NCBI GenBank assembly: GCA_020634215.1
Contig: JACKCD010000009.1
Location: forward strand, 62,001-126,000
Length of the DNA: 64,000 nt
From: Ardenticatenaceae bacterium
GTDB taxonomy: Bacteria > Chloroflexota > Anaerolineae > Promineifilales > Promineifilaceae
Direction: 5' to 3'
The position numbers and the translations under genes were made by a program. The notes under the pieces were generated by a model. The model searched no databases, was not told the origin of the DNA, and saw nothing but the letters and a program-made list of their open reading frames with translations. Shown here in pieces: positions 38,822-47,246 of the stretch (position 1 is its first letter; the number at the start of each line of letters is the position of its first letter).

Positions 38822-41176
38822 ATGATTGTTGGTATGGATTTTGGGACGACGAACTCAGGGATGGCGGTGTACAACGGCCGTTCCGTCACCGTCCTTCCCC
38901 TTGACCCCGATAACGCTAATCCGCGTGTCATTCGCACGGCGCTCTACATCACCAACGAGCAGGAGATTTTTGTGGGGCGAACGGCCGTTAACCAATACCT
39001 CGACCACCACCTCGGCCGGCCCGTTCGCACCAAAAAAGTATGGATTGGTGAAATCGAAATCTTTGGCGGCGACATGTACTACGTCACCGATGCTTACTCT
39101 TGGGTAGACGTTTCCTCACCTGGTCGGCTGCTCCTCTCCGTCAAAACCCGGCTACGTGACCAAGACCACCCTGGCACCATCGTCGGCCAATTTTTCTATG
39201 CCCTTGAAGATTTGGTTGCCCTTTACCTGCAAACCACCAAAGTTCGTGCCGAAAAACTGCTGGGGCAAGAGCTAAAAGAAGTGGTGCTAGGGAGACCCGT
39301 CCGCTTTGCCGCCGACCCCGAACATGATCGGCTGGCGCAGGGGCGACTGCTGCAAGCGGCGTTTCGGGCAGGCTACGAGCGCGTCTACTTCCAGTATGAG
39401 CCAATCGCAGCTGCCTACAGCTATGAAACGACGTTGGACAAAGCGCAAAACGTCCTTGTTTTTGACTTTGGCGGTGGGACGCTTGACCTGACTGTGATGC
39501 GGTTGGGCGACCCAAAAACGCGCCAAGTGTTGGCAACGGGTGGCATTCCTATTGCTGGTGACGTGTTTGATGAGATGGTGGTGCGAGAAAAAATGCCGCG
39601 CCACTTTGGTGAAGGGTCGCTTTACGGCTCGCGGCGCAAGGCATTAACCATTCCCAAGTGGATTTATGACAACTTTTCTAACTGGCAAACGCTGCTAGAG
39701 CTACAAACGGCCGAAAATCGGCGGATGCTGCGCGAAATTGCTCAAACGGCGCAGCGACGGCATGAAGTCGAAGCGCTGCTGAGTTTGGTCAGCACCAACT
39801 ACGGCCTCAAAATGTATGATGTAGTGGAGCAGGCCAAACGGCAGCTATCAGAAAAACGTGGAGCAGAAATTCGACTGGATGGCTCCGATTTTAAGGTACA
39901 CGATTTTATTACCCGCAGCGAATTTGAGCGGATCATTAAGCGCCACATTGATGCCATTGAGCGCCATTTGCAGGAAACGGTGGCGGCATCGGGGCTACGA
40001 CCGGAGCAGATTGATGTGGTGATTCGCACCGGCGGTTCATCGCAAATTCCGGTGTTTGACGAGATGCTGCGTCGCCATTTTGGCGAGGAGAAAGTGCGGA
40101 GTGTGGACACCTTTAGCAGCGTGACGGCGGGACTAGGCGTGATTGCCCATGAGATTGAGCAGGGTACAACGACGCTGCCGGGCCACATGCCTGCCGATTT
40201 GGTGGCTCCACCGCAGGCCAAGGGGTCGCGCCGCAATGTGGCGCAGGCGAATCTAGATCTACTGAAGCTACGAGTGTTGATGCAAGAGGGGGTAACAACG
40301 GCCGTTTCTGCCAGGCACGAAATCGGATTGGTACTGGTTGGCGAGGAAAAGGAGATTAGCGGGCGGACCGTGGTGTTGGAAGAAACGGCCGTTTCGCTCA
40401 CCGACTTAAACCTGCCCCACCCCGTTGCTCGCGCCATCACCGCCGACCTCGACGAACAGCTTTTACTGCTCACTTCTTACTATCGCTTTTTGCTCATCAC
40501 CCCACGCCAACTATTGGAACTGCAAACGGCCGGGCTACAGCTACGTGATATGCACCCGCTAGAGGGACGGGAGTCGCTGTGTGGTATTGTGCGCTGGAAT
40601 GAAATCAAGCAGCACGATAAATTTTTGCTCGTCACCTCGCTGGGGTTGGCGCGGTCATATCCGATGACGGTGATGCGCGACAGCATTGAAGCACCGGTAC
40701 CGTTCCGCTTTGAAAACCCGTTACCCGGCTGGCCTAACTTGATTTTGGGTGGCAACAGCGACGATGAGATGGTGGTGGCAACGGATGGGGGGCGGGCGAC
40801 GAGGCTGCCGCTGGCGAGTGTTGGGGTGCGTGGGATGCAGGTGTTGAATTGTGGTATGGGAACAGAACGGATGCAAACGGCCGTTCTCACCCACCCCGAC
40901 CAGGAGATTACCCTCATTACCGCCGATGGCTACGGCCGCAAGCTGCGGGCGGGCTGGGTGCCGCCGCTGGAGAAACCCAACCAAAAAGGCAAATCGCTCA
41001 TCGCCCGGCGCAGCCCGCTGGTGGCAATGCAGATGGGGGACGAGCCGTTTTGGCTGGTGACGAATCGGCGGTTGGTGCGGGGGGAAAACGGCCGTTTGTC
41101 CCCCGATGAAAGTAGCAAAACACAGCCGTTGCTCAAGTTGGAAACGGACGAACAGATCATCGGGTTGTTGCCGTAA
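38822..41176 (+). CDS. Hsp70-family ATPase fused to a GyrA C-terminal-like beta-pinwheel
   Basis: 784 aa. Residues 1-470 form a YegD-like Hsp70 ATPase: phosphate 1 MDFGTTNSGMAVYNG, phosphate 2 VLVFDFGGGTLDLTVMRLG, adenosine motif VVIRTGGSSQIPVFDEML. The usual substrate-binding domain is missing. Instead residues about 495-784 show repeated blades like the GyrA/ParC DNA-wrapping domain: FLLVTSLGLARSYPM, MVVATDGGRATRLPLASVGVRGMQVLNCG, ITLITADGYGRKLRAG, PFWLVTNRRLVRG. The order VxxTxxGxxxRxPxxxV-xxRG is the blade signature. The blades lack a clear GyrA box (QRRGGKG). Preceded by AGGAAGTAG; apparently monocistronic. Role unknown: a chaperone acting on DNA-bound or topoisomerase complexes is one idea, or the pinwheel may bind protein. 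Confidence 0.85.
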   Translation: MIVGMDFGTTNSGMAVYNGRSVTVLPLDPDNANPRVIRTALYITNEQEIFVGRTAVNQYLDHHLGRPVRTKKVWIGEIEIFGGDMYYVTDAYSWVDVSSPGRLLLSVKTRLRDQDHPGTIVGQFFYALEDLVALYLQTTKVRAEKLLGQELKEVVLGRPVRFAADPEHDRLAQGRLLQAAFRAGYERVYFQYEPIAAAYSYETTLDKAQNVLVFDFGGGTLDLTVMRLGDPKTRQVLATGGIPIAGDVFDEMVVREKMPRHFGEGSLYGSRRKALTIPKWIYDNFSNWQTLLELQTAENRRMLREIAQTAQRRHEVEALLSLVSTNYGLKMYDVVEQAKRQLSEKRGAEIRLDGSDFKVHDFITRSEFERIIKRHIDAIERHLQETVAASGLRPEQIDVVIRTGGSSQIPVFDEMLRRHFGEEKVRSVDTFSSVTAGLGVIAHEIEQGTTTLPGHMPADLVAPPQAKGSRRNVAQANLDLLKLRVLMQEGVTTAVSARHEIGLVLVGEEKEISGRTVVLEETAVSLTDLNLPHPVARAITADLDEQLLLLTSYYRFLLITPRQLLELQTAGLQLRDMHPLEGRESLCGIVRWNEIKQHDKFLLVTSLGLARSYPMTVMRDSIEAPVPFRFENPLPGWPNLILGGNSDDEMVVATDGGRATRLPLASVGVRGMQVLNCGMGTERMQTAVLTHPDQEITLITADGYGRKLRAGWVPPLEKPNQKGKSLIARRSPLVAMQMGDEPFWLVTNRRLVRGENGRLSPDESSKTQPLLKLETDEQIIGLLP

Positions 41177-41192
41177 CAGCCAAACCACAAAA

Positions 41193-41226
41193 AAGACATC
41201 TACCCTGTTGCCAAAGCAGATGTCTT
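41193..41226 (+). terminator. Weak terminator-like hairpin
   Basis: AAGACATCT (41193-41201) pairs with AGATGTCTT (41218-41226) behind an A run. There is no strong T run downstream, so terminator activity is uncertain. Confidence 0.4.
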
Positions 41227-41248
41227 CTCAATTAAACTCGCATTTTCT

Positions 41249-41308
41249 TGGAGATTGGAGATTAGAGATTGAAGACTCTCAATCTCCAATCTCCAATCCC
41301 TACTCTCC
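41249..41308. repeat. Heptad-unit inverted repeat, GGAGATT type
   Basis: GGAGATTGGAGATTAGAGATTG faces CAATCTCCAATCTCCAATCCC. It is placed between the convergent Hsp70-fusion and DsrE-like genes. Confidence 0.88.
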
Positions 41309-41324
41309 TTTTCAGAATGCAAAT

Positions 41325-41810
41325 TTAGATAAAAATAATCTGTGCGCCGTTGCTCATTTCCATAAAATCAGTCGCGCCAACAACCGCTTCAACACCCTCA
41401 TAGATGTCTTCTTCATTCATCATGTGCATGTCGTGGAACATATCCACCGACATTTTACAGGCATACATTTTGCCACCCGAATCGTGGATGATTTCGAGGA
41501 ATTCGCCGACTTCGGGGAAGTCGAGTTTGGCAATTTCGTGCTTCATAACGGCCGTTGCCACATTGGTCATCCCTGGTAAGCCACCAATCGCGTTAGGAAT
41601 GGGCATACTGGGGTTGCCGATGGGCACAAATTTGAGGTGGTTCATCTTCCGCTTGTTAATGATGTCCAGCCCCCAAAAAGTAAAGAATATCGTCACATCA
41701 ATGCCTTCCATCAAGGCCGCATTGGCTAACACCAAACCCGGATAAGCCATATCCAGCGTGCCTTTGGAGCAGATTATACACAGCTTGCGATCTTCGTTTT
41801 GGTCAAACAT
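41325..41810 (-). CDS. DsrE/DsrF/DrsH-like sulfur-carrier family protein (DsrE2 type)
   Basis: 161 aa. LCIICSKGTLDMAYPGLVLANAALMEGIDVTIFFTFWGL carries two Cys in the CIIC pair near the N-terminus. The remainder is LDIINKRKMNHLKF, MYACKMSVDMFHDM and the end GATDFMEMSNGAQIIFI, typical of DsrE2-like peroxiredoxin-family proteins. These relay persulfide to TusA or DsrC in sulfur oxidisers. Last gene of the minus-strand operon PocR-regulator, SQR, DUF1641, DsrC-like, DsrE, so it probably handles sulfur generated by the SQR. Confidence 0.9.
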   Translation of the reverse strand: MFDQNEDRKLCIICSKGTLDMAYPGLVLANAALMEGIDVTIFFTFWGLDIINKRKMNHLKFVPIGNPSMPIPNAIGGLPGMTNVATAVMKHEIAKLDFPEVGEFLEIIHDSGGKMYACKMSVDMFHDMHMMNEEDIYEGVEAVVGATDFMEMSNGAQIIFI

Positions 41811-41859
41811 GACAACCTCCAGAAGAATTTAAGTCAATGTTCGCTCATAACTTAGCGGT

Positions 41860-41916
41860 TTTGGAGATTAGAGATTGGAGACTAAAAATCTCTAATCTCC
41901 AATCTCTAATCTCCTG
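41860..41916. repeat. Heptad-unit inverted repeat, GGAGATT type
   Basis: TTGGAGATTAGAGATTGGAGA faces TCTCTAATCTCCAATCTCTA, then ATCTCC. It occupies the 159-nt gap between the DsrC-like and DsrE-like genes inside the operon. Confidence 0.88.
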
Positions 41917-41969
41917 CCAAGCCATGAAACTCTTTACGAACGACTACTTAATTCTTAATTCATAATTTT

Positions 41970-42284
41970 TTAAATACACCCACTTGGTTTCTTTAACCCG
42001 GCAACATAAGCCACTTTTTTGGCGGGGCCTTTAGGGAACAGTTGGTACAGTTCCTTCGTGGGCACGCCAGCCTGTTGGGTGATACGGCGCATGGTGGGGG
42101 CATCCCCTTGGGATTGGTAGTCGCTGCGGCAAAATTCAATGACTTGCCAGTGACGTTCCGTTAAGTCTATGCCAATTTCGTCGGCGAGTGCTTCCGCAAC
42201 GGTCTTGTCCCATTGGGTTGGGTTGCTCATGAAGCCTTGTTCATCAAAGTCTACAGTTTTGCCTGCAATTTCTCTCGTGGTCAT
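41970..42284 (-). CDS. DsrC/TusE-family sulfur relay protein, single-cysteine type
   Basis: 104 aa, normal DsrC size. Family features are FDEQGFMSNPTQWDKTVAEALADEIGIDLTERHWQVIEFCRSDY, RRITQQAG, YQLFPKGPAKKVAYVAGLKKPSGCI. The penultimate Cys (Cys-A) is kept, but the second Cys, which in true DsrC lies 10-11 residues before it, is Ala/Tyr here. It therefore resembles TusE-like or regulatory DsrC proteins that accept persulfide but cannot form the DsrC trisulfide. No dsrAB is in the window. It lies in the SQR operon and so probably accepts sulfur from DsrE. Confidence 0.9.
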   Translation of the reverse strand: MTTREIAGKTVDFDEQGFMSNPTQWDKTVAEALADEIGIDLTERHWQVIEFCRSDYQSQGDAPTMRRITQQAGVPTKELYQLFPKGPAKKVAYVAGLKKPSGCI

Positions 42285-42336
42285 TTTAATCCTCTCTCAG
42301 TTTATGCATTGGGCAACGGTTTACCCAATGCGATGG

Positions 42337-42996
42337 TTAGTTTTCAGAAACAGTTTTGAGAACGTTTAAGGTTTTGGAAAGGCCGCGCTTCACGGCCGGG
42401 TCGTTGAGTTGGCGAAGAATGCCCATGAGGGAAACATTTTCTACGGGTTCTTCTTGCAGGGAAACGGCCGTTCTCTGCATCATCGTCATAATCTCCGGCT
42501 GCGTCATCTCCTTCACCGTTCGCAAAATCAGCACAACATTTTCGCCCAATTGGCGCACATCCTCCTCCGTAAAGGAAGTCACAATCTGATCCATAATCCC
42601 CATACCGCCACGCAAGAAAGAAAAATACCCCTTGCGCTCCATCTCATCCAAACGGCCCATCAAGGTCAGAAACGCCTCTTGGGTTAGGGGATTAACATCC
42701 TGCCACATCAGCCCAAAGCTTTCAAACTGATCCAGCATCTGCTCCAGGTTGCGCGTATTACGCATCAGCCGTTTGAGCAAACGCAAGCCGTCTTCAAGCT
42801 GCACATATTGGTCAACTTCATCTAACTGCTGCACCGTCAGCCGATACATCTCGCTGGCGACAGGAGTCAAGTCATTCTTCAACTCATCCCATTCTTGGCG
42901 GCGGCGCTGCTGCTGCCGCGCTTCCTCCGCCAAAAAAGCCATCTGCTCGGTCAGCGCATCCACTTTGCGGTTCAGCTCTAACAATTCCTGGTTCAT
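42337..42996 (-). CDS. DUF1641 family protein
   Basis: 219 aa from the ATG at 42996 (MNQELLELNRKV); the frame to 43047 extends through a heptad repeat and is unlikely. A helical coiled-coil N-terminus (about 3-45) is followed by VQLEDGLRLLKRLMRNTRNLEQMLDQFESFG and the DUF1641 signature GVMGIMDQIVTSFTEEDVRQLGENVVLILRTVKEMTQPEIM-like region. DUF1641 proteins are often next to SQR or formate dehydrogenase genes and are proposed to be accessory, but no activity is known. Here it lies between SQR and a DsrC-like gene. Confidence 0.88.
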   Translation of the reverse strand: MNQELLELNRKVDALTEQMAFLAEEARQQQRRRQEWDELKNDLTPVASEMYRLTVQQLDEVDQYVQLEDGLRLLKRLMRNTRNLEQMLDQFESFGLMWQDVNPLTQEAFLTLMGRLDEMERKGYFSFLRGGMGIMDQIVTSFTEEDVRQLGENVVLILRTVKEMTQPEIMTMMQRTAVSLQEEPVENVSLMGILRQLNDPAVKRGLSKTLNVLKTVSEN

Positions 42997-43011
42997 ATCA
43001 CACCTTCTGGG

Positions 43012-43078
43012 ATCAGTAATCAGTAAACAGTAATCAGTAAACCCCACTGATTACCGATTACCTATTACTGATTACCGA
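43012..43078. repeat. Heptad-unit inverted repeat, TAATCGG type
   Basis: TAATCAG, TAAACAG, TAATCAG units face CTGATTA, CCGATTA, CTATTA, CTGATTA, CCGAT. It fills the gap between SQR and DUF1641 genes. Confidence 0.85.
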
Positions 43079-43079
43079 T

Positions 43080-44312
43080 CTAGCTCCATTTACCAGCCAT
43101 CGTCATCTGCGATGTAATCGGCATCTCCTTGCCTTTCAGCAAAATGTTCCAATACATCCAGCGGAACATCATTTTGCCCCAATGGTTCATCTCCGATTCT
43201 TGCAGCAGGGAGAAGGGGCCGATACCAGGAAGGGGGAATTTGCCGGGCAAAGGTTCCACGTCATAGTTGAAGTCAATCAAAATACCCTTGCCAAAACCAG
43301 ACTCAATAAAGCAGTTGGCGTGGCCGTCAAATTGCGCCGTCATTTCTTGCCCTTCAATGTAGCGCAGGAAATTTTCCACAAAAACTTCGGCCGCAAAGTG
43401 TGCCACTGAGCCAGCTTTAGAGGTAGGCAGGTTGGCGGCATCACCCAGAGCAAAGATATTGTCATATTGGGTAGACAGGAAGGTGTGTTTGTCCACAGGC
43501 ACATGGTTCAGTTCATCGCCCAAACCCGAACGGCCGATCACAGCCGCTCCCATATTCACTGGCACAGCCACCAATAAATCATACGGGATTTCCTGTTCAT
43601 CATAAGAGACAAGTAGCTTGCTTTCGCTGTCCACATGCTCAGGATAAAACTCGGGGATGATTTGGATATTTTTCTCCTCAAGAATGTTGCCTAACAGGTT
43701 GGCTGCACGCGGTTTGGTAAAAGCCCCTGGCAGCGGCGTGGCTAAGACAAGTTCTACCTTGTCGCGCATGTGGCGGTTGTGGAAATACCAGTCGGCCAGG
43801 AAGATAAATTCCAGCGGCGCAACAGGACATTTGTAGGGGGTTTCCATGACGCTGACGACTAAACGGCCGCCTTGCCAGGTACGCAGCTTTTTCGCCAACG
43901 CAATGGCTCCTTCATAGGTATAAAAGTCATGTTTGGTGTCGCGCCAGCCGTCGTCAGTGAGGCCGGGAGTCTCTTCGGGGCGAGGGTGGGTACCCGTGGC
44001 GATGAGGAGATAGTCGTAGGTGAGCATACGGCCGTCTTTGACTAACCGCACTCGATTGTGTTCCGGCTCGATCAGCTCAATTTCCGACACAATCATCTCC
44101 ACCCCGGCTGGAATGTAATCCCGCTTAGGCTTCACTACATCATTTTCACCATAAATGCCAAAGGGAATGAAAAGAAAGCCGGGTTGATAATAGTGAACTT
44201 CATGCTGATCCACGATAGTGATTTTCCATTCGGATGAATTTAATTCGTGGCTCAACTTGTTGGCAAGCATTGTGCCGGCCGTGCCAGCACCGAGGATGAG
44301 TATTTTTTTCAT
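43080..44312 (-). CDS. sqr: Sulfide:quinone oxidoreductase-family flavoprotein
   Basis: 410 aa. FAD-binding ILGAGTAGTMLANKLSHEL is at the N-terminus; DYLLIATGTHPRPEETPG, SVMETPYKCPVAPLEFIFLADW, a second Cys in GHANCFIESG, and the NIFALGDAANLPTSKAGSVAHF FAD motif follow. The C-terminal helices (MNHWGKMMFRWMYWNILLKG) provide membrane attachment. The family oxidises sulfide to polysulfide or persulfide and reduces quinone. Two of the three classical redox Cys are seen; the type cannot be decided by eye. The operon partners (DsrE, DsrC-like, DUF1641) make sulfide detoxification or oxidation the likely role. Confidence 0.9.
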   Translation of the reverse strand: MKKILILGAGTAGTMLANKLSHELNSSEWKITIVDQHEVHYYQPGFLFIPFGIYGENDVVKPKRDYIPAGVEMIVSEIELIEPEHNRVRLVKDGRMLTYDYLLIATGTHPRPEETPGLTDDGWRDTKHDFYTYEGAIALAKKLRTWQGGRLVVSVMETPYKCPVAPLEFIFLADWYFHNRHMRDKVELVLATPLPGAFTKPRAANLLGNILEEKNIQIIPEFYPEHVDSESKLLVSYDEQEIPYDLLVAVPVNMGAAVIGRSGLGDELNHVPVDKHTFLSTQYDNIFALGDAANLPTSKAGSVAHFAAEVFVENFLRYIEGQEMTAQFDGHANCFIESGFGKGILIDFNYDVEPLPGKFPLPGIGPFSLLQESEMNHWGKMMFRWMYWNILLKGKEMPITSQMTMAGKWS

Positions 44313-44350
44313 GGTTACTCCAAAAAGAGGATGCGAAAGCGCAGCGTCTC

Positions 44351-45076
44351 TCAGTCTCCTAGCTCTAATTGCCCAATCAGCGTGTTTCGCTCTGTCAAAA
44401 TGTGGGAGACGATGTTGGCGATGCGCTGGACAAAGGGCAATATTTTGGCTTTTTGCCCCTCATCAAGATAGTACACTTCGTGAATGTGGGCTTGCAGGTG
44501 TTCGGGCGTGGTTTGAAGGTCAGCGGCAAGGGTGGGCAGGCCAACGGCCGTTTTCGGCCAACCTTCCGGTGCAATGCCACCCACAAATACCATCCCCTTC
44601 AACTCCGTGCCCACGCGAATAAAAGCCCGAGCACACAACAGTTGCAAATGGCTGCGGATAAACTTCGGCTCCAGGTCAATCGTGTATGCCATCTCCCGCC
44701 ACTGCTCCATACATTTGTCTAATGCCTGGGGCATAACGGATGAAAACAAGCCACAAGGGTTGCTAATTTCAGTAACAGGGTTCCCCTCCATATCCGCAAT
44801 CACAATCATGACACCCAACGCTTCAGCAAAGCTGTCCTGTATTAGCTGCACACAGGCAACGGGAATCTGCTCTTTCAAAGAGGGTGAAATGCGCTTGGGC
44901 ATTGCCGAGACCGCAACCTGCCTATCCAGCCAAACCTGTATCTGATCGGCCGGAAAGCGCCACTGCCGTCCCACCTTAATGGCTGGCAATCGTTCTGCCT
45001 CAGCCATACGATATACGGTAGAGCGGTCTACGTGCAAAATGTCTTGAATCTCTTTGGCTGTTAGCATGTCGGTCAT
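44351..45076 (-). CDS. Helix-turn-helix (excisionase-type) regulator with PocR sensory domain
   Basis: 241 aa. Residues 1-55 are an excisionase/MerR-type DNA-binding domain: MLTAKEIQDILHVDRSTVYRMAEAERLPAIKVGRQWRFPADQIQVWLD. The rest is a PocR ligand-binding domain (about 65-235) containing GVMIVIADMEGNPVTEISNPCGLF and KCMEQW, then LLCARAFIRVGTELKGMVFVGGI, with conserved Cys residues that suggest redox or metal sensing. It is the first gene of the sulfur operon, 38 nt before the SQR gene, so it probably controls it. In other bacteria PocR domains bind hydrocarbon-like or small ligands; a sulfur-species sensor here is inference. Confidence 0.85.
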   Translation of the reverse strand: MTDMLTAKEIQDILHVDRSTVYRMAEAERLPAIKVGRQWRFPADQIQVWLDRQVAVSAMPKRISPSLKEQIPVACVQLIQDSFAEALGVMIVIADMEGNPVTEISNPCGLFSSVMPQALDKCMEQWREMAYTIDLEPKFIRSHLQLLCARAFIRVGTELKGMVFVGGIAPEGWPKTAVGLPTLAADLQTTPEHLQAHIHEVYYLDEGQKAKILPFVQRIANIVSHILTERNTLIGQLELGD

Positions 45077-45455
45077 TGGTCTATCTCATTTGTGATAAAT
45101 TTCACGTTATGTCCACATCATAAGCTGGTTCTACACACACCATAAGTGACATTTTGCACAATCGCATATGACAACTGTCACATTCTGCATATTCTGCGGA
45201 CTCTGCATATGCAGAGTATGCAAAAGGTGATGGTTTTGTGGAATTTACGGGGCTGGCAGGCTTTTCGCATGGTGCGTGGTGCGTGGTACGTGGGCTTTTT
45301 ACGCACCACGTACCACGCACCAAATTGGTCAAATCAAAAGAACCGCAGCGTTTTTGGCAAACCCACCCCGTTTGTGCTACGCTTCATCGTAACCAATTTC
45401 TAAGCTGTGTGTTTTGTACAACGGATTCACATCTGTGATTTCGTAGGAAGAGGAT
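45077..45455. promoter_or_regulatory. Divergent 379-nt regulatory gap between the sulfur and ECF operons
   Basis: It holds a TATGAT on the minus strand (45117-45122) with a weak TTATGG 17 nt upstream for the PocR-regulator gene. It also holds the perfect 16-bp palindrome CTCTGCATATGCAGAG (45201-45216) flanked by further CTGCATA motifs (45185-45192 and 45214-45222), and an extended GTGGTGC heptad hairpin (45270-45322). The palindrome is a good candidate operator. No promoter for the plus strand is obvious and no riboswitch was recognised. Confidence 0.55.
45270..45322. repeat. Heptad-unit inverted repeat, GTGGTGC type
   Basis: ATGGTGC, GTGGTGC, GTGGTAC, GTGG units face CCACGTACCACGCACCA around a short T-rich loop. 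The base composition differs from the other families but the 7-nt period is the same. Confidence 0.85.
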
Positions 45456-47084
45456 ATGACCGACACACAACCAGCCATTTCCATCCGCGATCTAACCTTC
45501 ACCTATCGCATCCGCGAAGAACCGGCCATCCATAATATCAATCTTGAACTGCATCCCGGCGAGCTAATGCTAATGGTGGGAGCCAGCGGCAGTGGCAAAT
45601 CCACCATCATGCGAGCTATTAACGGCCTCATTCCCCGCACCTATCGCGGCACCATGGAAGGCTCCATTAACCTGTTTGGCAAAGATGTCAATGAACACAG
45701 CATGGCCGAATTGTCACAAACGGTCGGTACACTATTGCAAGACCCGGAACGGCAAATTGTGACCAGCAAGGTGCTGAATGAGGTTGCCTTTGGGCTGGAA
45801 AATTTGGCACTCCCCCGCGAAGAGATCTTGCAGCGGGTGGATGAAACGCTCGGCTATCTCAACATCATGAAGCTGCGTGAGCGGGAAACATTCCGGCTGT
45901 CGGGTGGAGAAAAGCAGATTGTGGGGGTAGCTGGGGTGCTGGCGATGCGGCCGCGTATTCTGCTGCTGGACGAGCCGCTGGCAAGCCTTGACCCGGCCTC
46001 AGCACATGAATCGCTGCGAATTTTCCGTGAGCTTGCCAACCAGGGCATTGCTGTGCTGCTGGTGGAGCATCGAGTGGATGATGCGCTGGCGATTGACCCC
46101 GACACGGTGGTGTATTTGGAAAACGGCCGTATTGTCTACAGCGGCTCCCCCGATGGCCTGATGCAAACGGCCGATTTTCACCGCGTCAAACTGCCCGCCT
46201 CCGTTGTTATGCAGCGTGCCAAAGCCGAACCCGAACCGGTGTACAAACCGGCCGTGGGGCAGGTGGGGCATCTGGGCGAAGAGTTGGTACGCTTTCAGAA
46301 CGTCGGCTTCCGCTACAGCAACGACACTTCCACCATCCTCCACGACATCAACTTCAGCGTGCGCCAGGGCGACATCATTGCCCTGCTGGGGCCAAACGGT
46401 GCGGGCAAAACGACGTTGGTGAAGCATGTGCTGGGGTTGCTCAAGCCTACCAGCGGCGAAGTGCGGCTGGAAGGGGTGGCAAGCAAGGACAGCACAGTGG
46501 CAACGGCCGCAAAAACGGTTGGCTACGTCTTCCAAAACCCATCGCAAATGCTGTTTGCCCCCTCGGTGCAGGAAGAGTTGGCTTATGGCCCCACTAATTT
46601 GCGCCACGACAAAGCGACGATGGAGAAAAATATCAGGTGGGCGCTGGAAACCATCCATATGTCGGAGTACCGCGACTCGCCGCCGCTGGCACTTTCCTAC
46701 GGTCAGCAGAAGCGGGTGAGTATTGCCTCTATTTTGGCGATGCGTTCACGCATTTTGATGATGGATGAGCCGACGGCAGGACAGGATTATTGGAACTATC
46801 GTTCGTTTATGGATGGGATTTTGCAGATGCCGGGGTTTGATGCGGTGCTGTTTATTACCCATGACCTGGATTTGGCGTTGACGTATGCAACGCGAATTTT
46901 GTTGTTGAGTAACGGCCGTTTGGCCGCCGATGGCCCCACCGCAGACGTGCTGCAAGACGAAGAGCTGCTGCGAAGCTGCCGCGTCCTGCCCACCTCGCTG
47001 CTCCGGCTCAACCTACAGCATCTGCCCACCACCGGCCGCTTTATGCGTGCCGAACAATTAGCCCATGCAGTACCTAATCCGTAG
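45456..47084 (+). CDS. Energy-coupling factor transporter ATPase, two fused ABC domains
   Basis: 542 aa, the EcfA1-EcfA2 fusion that powers vitamin or metal import with EcfT and an S component. Domain 1 (about 5-240): Walker A MVGASGSGKSTIM, signature LSGGEKQIVG, Walker B ILLLDEPLASLDP. Domain 2 (about 280-520): Walker A LLGPNGAGKTTLVK, signature LSYGQQKRVSIAS, Walker B ILMMDEPTAGQDYW. Preceded by GGAAGAGG and followed by the S and T genes. The stop codon falls in a GTAGGACAAG palindrome. Confidence 0.94.
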   Translation: MTDTQPAISIRDLTFTYRIREEPAIHNINLELHPGELMLMVGASGSGKSTIMRAINGLIPRTYRGTMEGSINLFGKDVNEHSMAELSQTVGTLLQDPERQIVTSKVLNEVAFGLENLALPREEILQRVDETLGYLNIMKLRERETFRLSGGEKQIVGVAGVLAMRPRILLLDEPLASLDPASAHESLRIFRELANQGIAVLLVEHRVDDALAIDPDTVVYLENGRIVYSGSPDGLMQTADFHRVKLPASVVMQRAKAEPEPVYKPAVGQVGHLGEELVRFQNVGFRYSNDTSTILHDINFSVRQGDIIALLGPNGAGKTTLVKHVLGLLKPTSGEVRLEGVASKDSTVATAAKTVGYVFQNPSQMLFAPSVQEELAYGPTNLRHDKATMEKNIRWALETIHMSEYRDSPPLALSYGQQKRVSIASILAMRSRILMMDEPTAGQDYWNYRSFMDGILQMPGFDAVLFITHDLDLALTYATRILLLSNGRLAADGPTADVLQDEELLRSCRVLPTSLLRLNLQHLPTTGRFMRAEQLAHAVPNP

Positions 47085-47108
47085 GACAAGTTTGCAAACT
47101 TGTCCTAC
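47081..47108. repeat. GTAGGACAAGTTTG palindrome
   Basis: A perfect 28-bp inverted repeat with arm GTAGGACAAGTTTG. It carries the EcfA stop codon, and a near-identical one (GTAGGGAAAGTTTG) is at 55204-55231. Confidence 0.85.
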
Positions 47109-47246
47109 AAACGACCACAAGGAGGTGTTGCCCAGCGAAGGAACAAACAGATAAATTTGTGATAGAGAGAGAATCCAAACCGAACAGCGATCTCCCGATC
47201 ACTGTTCACCGAACACTGTTTACTAATTTCGAGGAGGAACTAAAAA

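Noticed and set aside
45102..45403. Short ORFs on both strands before the ECF operon
   Set aside because: They read through the GTGGTGC heptad hairpin and the 45201 palindrome; coding is not supported.
47109..47246. Riboswitch before the ECF S component
   Set aside because: No conserved cofactor-riboswitch core was found; the region reads as intergenic repeats.
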